Assembly (NCBI GenBank): GCA_016882555.1
Contig: VGPQ01000113.1
Location: 1-5,499, forward strand
Direction: 5' to 3'
DNA length: 5,499 nucleotides
Origin: Cyanobacteria bacterium M_surface_7_m2_040
GTDB lineage: Bacteria > Cyanobacteriota > Cyanobacteriia > PCC-6307 > Cyanobiaceae
The position numbers and the translations under genes are program-made. Shown one piece after another: positions 1 to 5,499 of this stretch (position 1 is the first letter of the stretch; each line of letters starts with the position of its first letter). The notes below the pieces were generated by a model, which was given only the letters and a program-made list of their open reading frames with translations, ran no database searches and had not been told where the DNA came from.

Positions 1-1
1 C

Positions 2-1489
2 CGCACGTGGCTCGAGCAGGCGCTGCAGGAGCAGCGCTGGCCTGGGGCGGCGAGCCAGCTGGAACTCTTGATCGACTACTGGATCGCGGCCAATCGCCCC
101 GGACGCGGCGATGGCTGGCACAGCTACACCACCTCGCTGCGCAGCCGCAATTGGATCTGGCTGTTGCGCTGCTGCCCGGCCCTGGCCACAGCCGAGCGGC
201 AGGCGTCGCTGTGGAGCCAGCTGTGCTGGCTCCACAGCCACCCCGAGCATTGCCACGGCGGCAACCACTGGCTCGAAAATCTGACCGCCCTGGCGATCGG
301 GGGGCTCCAGTTTGAGGGGCCCCGTGCCGGCGCCATGCAGCGGCGGGCCCTGGCCCTGCTGCAGCAGGAGCTGCCCCGCCAGCTCCTGGCCGATGGCGGC
401 CACGAAGAGCGCAGTGCCTCCTACCACCTGCTGCTGCTCGATCGCCTGGTAGAGCTGGGCTGTGTGCTGCAGGCCCAGCAGGGTGAGCGCCCGCCCTGGC
501 TGCTCCAGGGCATTGCCGCCATGACCGGCTGGGCGCAGGCCGTGCGCTTCGCCGATGGCAGCGCCCCACGGTTCAACGACAGCGCCGCCGATGCTGCCCC
601 GCCGCTCGATCAGGTGGTGGCGTTTGCCCAGGCCTACTTGCAGGCTCGGCCGCTGGCAGGCTTTGGCCTGCGCGCTCTGCTGACGCAGGCGGCCGCGGGC
701 CCGGTCGCGTCGCCGTCGCCGCTAGCGGCTGCCACGCCGGCCGCCCCAGCGCCGCTGATTGAGTTGCCCGCCACCGGTTGGACCCTGTTGCGCCCGGGCG
801 CTGGCTGGGAGCTTGCGTTCAAATGCGGTCAGCCCTGCCCCCCCCACCTCCCGGCCCACGCCCACTCGGATCAGCTCAGCCTGGATCTCTTCTGGCAGGG
901 GGAGCCCGTGCTGGTGGAAGCCGGCACGAGCGTCTATGGCACCGGCGCCGACCGGGCCTATGAGCGCTCTGGCGCGGCCCACAACGTGCTGCAGCTGGGC
1001 AATGCCGTGCCAAGCGGCGAACCGCGCTGGATCGAGCCGGTGGAGGTCTGGCATGGCTTTCGCGCCGGCCGCAAGGCCCGGCCGCGCCAGCGCGCGTCTG
1101 GCGCCCTGGGGCCTGGGCGTTGGTTCGTGGCGGGCAGCCACGACGGGTTCGACCGCTATGGCGCCAGCCATCAGCGGCGGCTGGAGCTGACCCTCGCTGC
1201 CGATACGGCCCTGCATCTGGTGGTGATCGATGCGCTGACCCTCAGGCAGGCCATGGCGCTGCGGCTGTGGTGGCATCTGGCGCCGGGCTGGAGTCAGCGG
1301 CCTTGGTCCACCCCCGCGATCTCCATCTCGAGCAGCGTGCCGCTCCAGTGGAGCTGGCAGCACACCTGGATGGCGCTTGGCTTCGGACAGAGGCTGCCGC
1401 GCCGCAGCCTCTGCGTGCAGGCCGCCCTGCCGGCTGGAATGCATCAGCTCATCAGCCGTTTTGCGCTGCCTGTGCCGGGAGGTCCTTGA
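2..1489 (+). CDS. Heparinase II/III family polysaccharide lyase-like protein (5' partial)
   Basis: The reading frame is open to the left edge. The first start-like codon (68) is an internal TTG, so the true start lies upstream; 495 residues are visible and perhaps 100 or more are missing. Two family parts are seen. The alpha-helical N-terminal part has NHWLEN (263-280) and GGHEERSASYH (395-427). The C-terminal beta-sandwich part has HAHSDQLSLDLFWQGEP (857-907), VEAGTSVYG and a later AHN. By analogy with Pedobacter heparinase II, the likely catalytic set is His 266-268, Glu 275-277, Tyr 422-424 and His 857-859. Metal-site counterparts are His 863-865, Glu 917-919 (usually Asp) and His 980-982. 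Such proteins cleave acidic polysaccharides by beta-elimination, usually in the periplasm; any signal peptide would lie outside the window. It is coupled to a glycosyltransferase gene, so a role in trimming or editing the polymer made by this locus is inferred. The substrate cannot be read from sequence. Confidence 0.88.
   Translation, partial: RTWLEQALQEQRWPGAASQLELLIDYWIAANRPGRGDGWHSYTTSLRSRNWIWLLRCCPALATAERQASLWSQLCWLHSHPEHCHGGNHWLENLTALAIGGLQFEGPRAGAMQRRALALLQQELPRQLLADGGHEERSASYHLLLLDRLVELGCVLQAQQGERPPWLLQGIAAMTGWAQAVRFADGSAPRFNDSAADAAPPLDQVVAFAQAYLQARPLAGFGLRALLTQAAAGPVASPSPLAAATPAAPAPLIELPATGWTLLRPGAGWELAFKCGQPCPPHLPAHAHSDQLSLDLFWQGEPVLVEAGTSVYGTGADRAYERSGAAHNVLQLGNAVPSGEPRWIEPVEVWHGFRAGRKARPRQRASGALGPGRWFVAGSHDGFDRYGASHQRRLELTLAADTALHLVVIDALTLRQAMALRLWWHLAPGWSQRPWSTPAISISSSVPLQWSWQHTWMALGFGQRLPRRSLCVQAALPAGMHQLISRFALPVPGGP
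1477..1483 (+). promoter_or_regulatory. Shine-Dalgarno site for the glycosyltransferase gene
   Basis: GGGAGGT lies 8 bases before the ATG at 1492, inside the last codons of the lyase gene, whose stop (TGA 1487-1489) falls between site and start. It decides the start at 1492 although the same frame is open far upstream to 1120, and it implies translational coupling of the two genes. Confidence 0.75.
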
Positions 1490-1491
1490 CC

Positions 1492-2721
1492 ATGCCGCGT
1501 CTCTGGCTCATCAACCAGTTCGCCAACACCCCCGATCTGCCGGGCCACACCCGTCAATACGAGGTGGCGGCAGCGCTGGTGCAGGCCGGTTGGCAGGTAG
1601 AGGTGTTCTCCTCCGACTTCAACCTTACCCAGCGGCGCTACCGGCGTCTGACGCCTGGGCGGCTTTGGACGGCCGAGCAACCCGCCGGCATCCGCTGGAT
1701 CTGGCTGTGGGCCAGTCCCTACCGGCGCAACGACGGGTGGCGCCAGCTCAACATGCTGAGCTTCTGCGCCCATCTGGTGCTGCAGCTGCTGCCCCGGGGC
1801 CTCTGGGGGCGCCTGCGCGGCACCGCGCCCGATGTGGTTGTGGCCAGCTCGCCCCAGCTGCCGGCGGCCTGGACCTGCCTCTGGATCGCCCGCCTGCTGG
1901 GGTGCCCCTTTGTGGTGGAGATCCGCGACCTCTGGCCCCAGGTGCTGATCGACCAGGGCGGCAAGCGTCCAGACAGCCCCATGGTGCGGCTGCTGGCCGC
2001 CATGGAGCGGCAGGTCTATGCCGGCGCCCACACGGTGGTGGTGCTGGCCGAGGGTGCCCAGGCCTATGTGCGCGCCCGTGGTGCCCAGCGCACCGCCTGG
2101 CTTCCCAACGGCCCTGATCTCGAGCAGTTTGCTGCCCAGCCCCTACCGCCCGACGACGCGGTGTTTGCCGTGCTGTATGCCGGCGCCCATGGCGAAGCCA
2201 ATGCACTGGAGCATGTGATCGAGGCAGCTCGCCTGCTCGAGCAACGCCATCCCGGGCGCTTTTGCATCGCGCTCGTGGGCGATGGCCCCGAGAAAACGGC
2301 GCTGATGCGGCAAGCCTCGGGCCTGGCCAACGTTGTGTTTGAACCGCCGATCCCCAAGCAGCAGATGCCTGCTCGCATGGCCGCGGCCGATGCGGTGTTG
2401 CTGTCGTTGAAGGACGTTCCCCTCTTCCGCTATGGGGTGTCGCCCAACAAGCTTTACGACGCCTATGCCTTGGGCCGGCCGGTCATCACTACGGTGCCCG
2501 GCGCGATCGAGGCCGAGGTGGAGCGTCAGCAGCTGGGGCTGACGGCGCCCCCGGGTGACCCCCAGGCGCTGGCGACGGCCATAGCTGAACTGGCCGCGTT
2601 GCCCCGCAGCGCCCGCGAGGCCATGGGCCGGCGTGCCCGCCAGCTGGCCGAGGCTGTGTATGGCCGCCAGCGCGTCAATGCCCGTTACGACGCGCTGTTG
2701 CGGCAGCTATTGGTTCCATGA
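1492..2721 (+). CDS. Family 4 glycosyltransferase, WbuB-like
   Basis: This 409-residue cytoplasmic GT-B enzyme has the usual family length. It probably transfers a sugar from a nucleotide donor to a lipid-linked acceptor during surface glycan assembly. Visible motifs in order: INQFANTPDLPGHTRQYE near residues 7-24 (acceptor-side N-terminal domain), VVEIRDLWPQ at 141-150, LYAGAHGEANALEHVI at 228-243 (start of the donor domain), LVGDGPEK at 261-268 and YGVSPNKLYDAYALGRPVI from 314. These match the WbuB-like subgroup, whose named member is an N-acetyl-L-fucosamine transferase; that specificity should not be assumed here. The usual E-x7-E pair reads Gly315-x7-Asp323. The start follows from the strong ribosome site and the two-base gap after the lyase stop; the open frame upstream of 1492 is a shadow of the lyase gene. 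The end overlaps the next gene by ATGA. Confidence 0.93.
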   Translation: MPRLWLINQFANTPDLPGHTRQYEVAAALVQAGWQVEVFSSDFNLTQRRYRRLTPGRLWTAEQPAGIRWIWLWASPYRRNDGWRQLNMLSFCAHLVLQLLPRGLWGRLRGTAPDVVVASSPQLPAAWTCLWIARLLGCPFVVEIRDLWPQVLIDQGGKRPDSPMVRLLAAMERQVYAGAHTVVVLAEGAQAYVRARGAQRTAWLPNGPDLEQFAAQPLPPDDAVFAVLYAGAHGEANALEHVIEAARLLEQRHPGRFCIALVGDGPEKTALMRQASGLANVVFEPPIPKQQMPARMAAADAVLLSLKDVPLFRYGVSPNKLYDAYALGRPVITTVPGAIEAEVERQQLGLTAPPGDPQALATAIAELAALPRSAREAMGRRARQLAEAVYGRQRVNARYDALLRQLLVP

Positions 2722-3704
2722 TCGGGTTGCTCCACCCTGCGTCGCCCCTATTGCAGCTGATGCTGGCGGCCGCAGCCAGTTGGTTGCTGCTCGCTGGCCT
2801 CCTTCCGCTGTTGCAGCGGCGGCTGCTGGATCAGCCCAATGCCCGTAGTTCCCACAGCAGGCCGACGCCGCGCGGCGGTGGCCTGGCCTTTGTGCTCGTG
2901 GCCTGCCTTGCCTGGCTGCTGCTCGGCAGCTGGTCGTTGCTCTGGTGCCTGCCCTTGGCGCTCGTGGGGTTACTCGACGACTGGCGTGGTCTGCCCGTGG
3001 GTTTGCGTTACGGCGCCCAGGTGGCTACGGCTGCGGTGCTGCTGCTGCACACGCGTCTGCCGGGGCTGGAGCCGTGGTCGTGGTTGGCGCTGCTGTTGCT
3101 GATCGCGGCCACGGCGGTGATCAACTTCAGCAATTTCATGGACGGTCTTGATGGCCTGGTGGGCGCCTGCATGGCGGTGGTGCTGGCCGCCGCTGCCCTG
3201 GGGGGAAGACCTGAGCTGTGGCCCCTGATCGGAGCGCTGTTGGGCTTTCTCCCATGGAATTGGTCACCGGCGAGGGTGTTCATGGGTGACGCGGGCAGCA
3301 CCTTTCTGGGGGCTGTGCTGGTGGCAACGCTTTTGGGCTGCCGCAGCTGGGGCCAGGCGTTCGGGTTGCTGCTGGTGGCTTCGCCGCTGCTCGCCGATGC
3401 CGCCAGCTGTGTGCTGCGCCGTCTGCGTGCAGGACAGTCGCTGTTGCAGGCCCATCGCCTGCATCTGTATCAGAGGCTTCAGCAGTCCGGCTGGTCCCAT
3501 CACCGCGTCAGTGGTCTCTATGTGGTCGTCACGGCGCTGTTGGCGCTGCTACAGCAGCTGGGGGGGTGGCCGTGGGCGCTGATGGGCTCGGTGGCCGTGC
3601 TGGCGGTGGGGCTCAAGCTGGAGAGCACTGTGGCTGTTCCGTTTGCGGCGAGTGCGAGCCGATCGCGAGCAGGGCTGCAAAGATCAACCACCCCGCCATG
3701 TTGA
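2718..3704 (+). CDS. Polyprenyl-phosphate HexNAc-1-phosphate transferase (WbpL/WecA/MraY family)
   Basis: This 328-residue polytopic inner-membrane enzyme starts glycan assembly by moving a sugar-1-phosphate from a UDP-sugar to undecaprenyl phosphate. Family signatures are in order: DQPNARSSHSRPTPRGGG (38-55), the magnesium-site LLDDW (85-89), NFMDGLDG (139-146), FMGDAGSTFLG (188-198), SPLLAD (222-227) and HRLHLYQRL (246-254). About ten hydrophobic segments lie between them. The HxHLYQRL loop and the overall length favour the WbpL type (FucNAc/QuiNAc-like substrates) over MraY; the actual sugar is inferred from the nearby WbpM-like gene. The ATG overlaps the previous stop (ATGA, 2718-2721) and lacks a clear Shine-Dalgarno site, so re-initiation after the glycosyltransferase is likely. 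The last 30 residues, including VAVPFAAS, are encoded in bases that also encode the end of the opposite-strand ligase gene. That tail looks like a family C-terminus, though the final dozen residues may be arbitrary. Confidence 0.93.
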   Translation: MIGLLHPASPLLQLMLAAAASWLLLAGLLPLLQRRLLDQPNARSSHSRPTPRGGGLAFVLVACLAWLLLGSWSLLWCLPLALVGLLDDWRGLPVGLRYGAQVATAAVLLLHTRLPGLEPWSWLALLLLIAATAVINFSNFMDGLDGLVGACMAVVLAAAALGGRPELWPLIGALLGFLPWNWSPARVFMGDAGSTFLGAVLVATLLGCRSWGQAFGLLLVASPLLADAASCVLRRLRAGQSLLQAHRLHLYQRLQQSGWSHHRVSGLYVVVTALLALLQQLGGWPWALMGSVAVLAVGLKLESTVAVPFAASASRSRAGLQRSTTPPC

Positions 3705-4920
3705 AGCGGCTGTCATAGGCAGGAATGTCCCAGATGTGCACCCAGATCACCACACCTGCTGACAGCAACCAGGCCCTGTCCTGACCCTGTGGATCGCTGT
3801 GCAGGCGCCAGCGCTGCACGGCCTTGGCGCACACCCATCCTATTGCCGACAAGAGCAGCCCCAGCGCCGGTAGCCCATGGCTGAGGGCAAATTCCAGCGG
3901 CAGGCTGTGGCTGTGGTTCAGGCCTTCGTCTCCTGGTATGGGCAGAACACCCTTGAGGTACAGCGCCCGGAAGCCGTTTTCGCCGATGCCCAGCCAGGGC
4001 GATTCGCGCACCAGCTGCAGCCCCACTGGATAGAGGCTGCTGCGCACTTCGGGTGCCTGCAGGGCGCTGCTGCTGGCCGGATCGATGAGCCGCTGCAGTT
4101 TGGCGCCTAGCAGATCCGGCACCAGCAGGTGGATGCCGGGCCAATGATCAATCAGGCCGGAGAGCTTCACCCCCACCAGTAGCCCATACAGCCCAAAGGC
4201 GATCAGCAGCCAGGGCAGCTGACGCCGTCTGGCTGAGAGCAGCACCACCACCGGCAGCATCAGCATGGCCATCCGCGATGCGGTGAGTAGCAGCGCCACG
4301 GTGGTCAGGGCGATGACCACGAGGGTCACCCTTTTTGCGAGGCCGCTCTGCTGCTGGCCCAACCTTTGCAGCAGAAACGGAAAACTCATCAGCAACCAGC
4401 CTGCGGTGCCATTGATGGTGTCAAAGATTCCGGTGGCCCGCTCGGGATAGCGCATGGTCCATTCCAGCAGTCCTCCTAGGCCCCGCAGCGGCGTGGACCA
4501 GCCCAGCCAGGCCTGCAGCAGCCCCATGAGGATTACCGGCAGCGTGCCGACCACGACCCACAACGCCACTCGGTTGCGGCTGGCTGGGGTGCTCAGGTAG
4601 GGCTCCACCGCGAGAAAAAACCAGAAAAAAGGCAGCCAGTTGGCCAGACCGAGGGCGGCCAGGTCCGGCTTGAGTGCTGTGGCCAGCCCCAACACCATCA
4701 GGGCCGAGAGCAACAGCAACACCCGGCTGATCGGGCGTTGCAGTGGCCTGAGACCTGCATGGGGCCGCGCCAGCGTGATCGCTACCAGCAGAGTCAGGCC
4801 GCTGAGCAGGGCGCTGGTGGGCAGAAACAACACCCCCAGCTGGAGGCTGCGCCAGCCTCCGCGCGAACAACCGTGAGGCCTTGCTTCGTCAAGCCGCTTA
4901 AGGATGTGGAGCAGTGACAT
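3613..4920 (-). CDS. O-antigen ligase/polymerase family membrane protein (Wzy_C type)
   Basis: This predicted 435-residue inner-membrane protein has roughly ten to twelve hydrophobic helices and a large periplasmic loop, typical of WaaL/Wzy. Such proteins polymerise lipid-linked repeat units or pass the finished glycan to an acceptor. The loop carries VRSSLYPVGLQLVRESP, then WLGIGENGFR (about 3970-4000), then NHSHSLPLEFALSHG (about 3875-3920). The conserved Arg and His residues there are the expected functional ones. Wzy and WaaL cannot be told apart from this. Starts: the frame is open to a stop at 4954-4956. Candidates are TTG 4947, ATG 4929 and ATG 4920. I chose 4920 because GGGAG (4931-4935, minus strand) sits 10 bases before it but only one base before 4929. 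The product then begins MSLLHILKRLDEARP. The gene runs against its neighbours, overlaps the transferase gene by 92 bases at the 3' end, and starts head-to-head with the dehydratase gene. Two A6 tracts (4615-4630) encode a Phe-rich helix. Confidence 0.88.
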   Translation of the reverse strand: MSLLHILKRLDEARPHGCSRGGWRSLQLGVLFLPTSALLSGLTLLVAITLARPHAGLRPLQRPISRVLLLLSALMVLGLATALKPDLAALGLANWLPFFWFFLAVEPYLSTPASRNRVALWVVVGTLPVILMGLLQAWLGWSTPLRGLGGLLEWTMRYPERATGIFDTINGTAGWLLMSFPFLLQRLGQQQSGLAKRVTLVVIALTTVALLLTASRMAMLMLPVVVLLSARRRQLPWLLIAFGLYGLLVGVKLSGLIDHWPGIHLLVPDLLGAKLQRLIDPASSSALQAPEVRSSLYPVGLQLVRESPWLGIGENGFRALYLKGVLPIPGDEGLNHSHSLPLEFALSHGLPALGLLLSAIGWVCAKAVQRWRLHSDPQGQDRAWLLSAGVVIWVHIWDIPAYDSRFNMAGWLIFAALLAIGSHSPQTEQPQCSPA

Positions 4921-4930
4921 TGGCGACATG

Positions 4931-4935
4931 CTCCC
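4931..4935 (-). promoter_or_regulatory. Probable Shine-Dalgarno site for the ligase gene
   Basis: Read on the minus strand, GGGAG lies 10 bases before the ATG at 4920. The spacing is on the long side. It is the only purine-rich site fitting one of the three candidate starts, because it is only one base from the ATG at 4929. Confidence 0.4.
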
Positions 4936-4942
4936 ATGCTTC

Positions 4943-4955
4943 GACAATGGTTGTC
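4943..4955. repeat. 13-base inverted repeat between two divergent genes
   Basis: GACAA-TGG-TTGTC is a perfect dyad with 5-base arms. It lies at the head-to-head boundary of the ligase and dehydratase genes and includes the ATG at 4947 of the latter. It could be a small operator or chance: arms this short with a fixed 3-base gap occur about once per thousand bases at random. No convincing -35/-10 pair was found on either strand nearby, so the promoters may lie inside the opposing coding regions. Confidence 0.3.
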
Positions 4956-5499
4956 ATGGCAGTCACCTCACCCAGCCAGCTGCTGTCGCTTCAGAGTGAT
5001 CGCTATGCCCTGCTTCGCAGGTCGGCCCTTGTGGGTCTGGATGGTCTGCTGATCATCGCGGCCTTTTGGGGCACCTTCGTGCTGCGGCTCAGCGCACCCT
5101 GGGATCCCTGGATCAGCCAGAGCCTGCCGATCCTGCTGCTGCTGTTGCCGATTGCACTGATCACCCTGATGCAGACGGGCTGGTATCAGGGCCTAACGCG
5201 CTATTCGGGTAGCCATTCCTTCTATGGACTGTTGCCGCGAACAGCCTTGTTTCTGATGATCACCGCCCTGCTGGTGCCCTTGTTCGGGCTCAGTTGGCCG
5301 CCGCGCTCGTTCTGGTTGATCTTCTGGTTGCTGTTTTCAGCGCTGGTGATCGCTTCGCGCGTGCTGTTGCGCGACTTGCTGCGGAAGTTGCTGGCGATTC
5401 AGGCCGTGCAGGCCGATCCCCAGGCAGCACGCGTGCGCCGCCCTGCGGTGGTGTATGGCGCCGGTGAGGCCGGCTCGCGCCTGATCGATGCGCTGCGCT
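4947..5499 (+). CDS. WbpM/CapD/FlaA1-like nucleotide-sugar dehydratase/epimerase (3' partial)
   Basis: Only the first 184 residues are in the window; family members usually run to about 600 or more. Four hydrophobic segments come first: around VGLDGLLIIAAFWGTFVLRL, LPILLLLLPIALITLM, LFLMITALLVPLFGL and SFWLIFWLLFSALVIASRVLL. They are followed by a basic RDLLRKLL stretch and the Rossmann motif VVYGAGEAGSRLIDAL (about 5447-5495). That order, and GAGEAG in particular, matches the membrane-anchored UDP-GlcNAc 4,6-dehydratase type that supplies UDP-4-keto-6-deoxy-HexNAc. The main alternative, a WbaP-like sugar-phosphate transferase, shares the membrane and Rossmann architecture but usually lacks GAGEAG; the deciding catalytic domain is beyond the edge. 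The start is uncertain: ATG 4947 and ATG 4956 are both in frame and neither has a good ribosome site. GTG 4914, preceded by AAGGA, is possible but would overlap the opposite gene. The stop at 4899-4901 limits the frame upstream. Confidence 0.85.
   Translation, partial: MVVMAVTSPSQLLSLQSDRYALLRRSALVGLDGLLIIAAFWGTFVLRLSAPWDPWISQSLPILLLLLPIALITLMQTGWYQGLTRYSGSHSFYGLLPRTALFLMITALLVPLFGLSWPPRSFWLIFWLLFSALVIASRVLLRDLLRKLLAIQAVQADPQAARVRRPAVVYGAGEAGSRLIDALR

Noticed and set aside
722..1444. 240-codon open frame on the minus strand opposite the lyase gene
   Set aside because: Its product is rich in Arg, Gly, Pro and Ala with no recognisable motif. It lies opposite well-supported lyase motifs, so it is a typical shadow in GC-rich DNA.
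1120..1491. Upstream extension of the glycosyltransferase reading frame
   Set aside because: The extension is shadow sequence in the lyase gene. The family N-terminus (PRLWLINQF) starts right at the ATG at 1492, which has a good Shine-Dalgarno site.
153..1709. Shared 13-base word TGGATCTGGCTGT in the lyase and glycosyltransferase genes
   Set aside because: Both copies (near 153 and near 1697) encode Trp-Ile-Trp-Leu in unrelated proteins, with no similarity around them, so it is a codon coincidence.
1444..2031. 195-codon minus-strand open frame opposite the glycosyltransferase gene
   Set aside because: Low-complexity composition and full overlap with conserved glycosyltransferase motifs; no ribosome site or domain seen.
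3659..3668. Partial HIP1-like palindrome (CCGATCGCGA) suggesting cyanobacteria
   Set aside because: It is not the exact GCGATCGC octamer, and no exact copy was noticed elsewhere, so it cannot support the assignment.
3705..3800. Possible terminator after the three-gene + strand run
   Set aside because: No stable GC hairpin followed by a T run is visible; the sequence is coding on the other strand.

Overview
The window is a densely coded, GC-rich stretch of a bacterial surface-polysaccharide (O-antigen or exopolysaccharide) locus. Five protein genes fill almost all of it. There is no gene-free stretch above 300 bases, and I see no RNA gene, mobile element or CRISPR array. The style of the predicted proteins (the ligase N-terminus and the membrane part of the last gene) recalls picocyanobacteria of the Synechococcus/Cyanobium type. 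That is a recollection-based impression: I found no exact HIP1 octamer (GCGATCGC) to support it, and another GC-rich Gram-negative is possible.

Layout. On the + strand, three genes form a tight, translationally coupled run: a heparinase II/III-like protein cut by the left edge (2-1489), a WbuB-like family 4 glycosyltransferase (1492-2721, starting two bases after the previous stop) and a WbpL/WecA-like polyprenyl-phosphate sugar-1-phosphate transferase (2718-3704, ATGA overlap). On the - strand lies an O-antigen ligase/polymerase-family membrane protein (3613-4920), whose 3' end overlaps the transferase gene by 92 bases. Starting head-to-head with it, about 26 bases away, is a + strand gene for a WbpM/CapD/FlaA1-type nucleotide-sugar dehydratase (from 4947), cut by the right edge after its four membrane segments and the first Rossmann glycine motif.

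How the genes fit together (inference from families). A WbpM-type enzyme makes UDP-4-keto-6-deoxy-HexNAc, the precursor of FucNAc/QuiNAc-type sugars. A WbpL-type enzyme loads such a HexNAc-1-phosphate onto undecaprenyl phosphate. The WbuB-like transferase extends the lipid-linked sugar. The Wzy/WaaL-type protein polymerises the glycan or transfers it to its acceptor. The heparinase-like lyase probably trims, edits or releases the polymer. The families are all known. The points worth attention are the gene overlaps, a small dyad in the head-to-head gap, homopolymer tracts, and residue substitutions in the lyase and the glycosyltransferase. I do not see evidence for an undescribed system.
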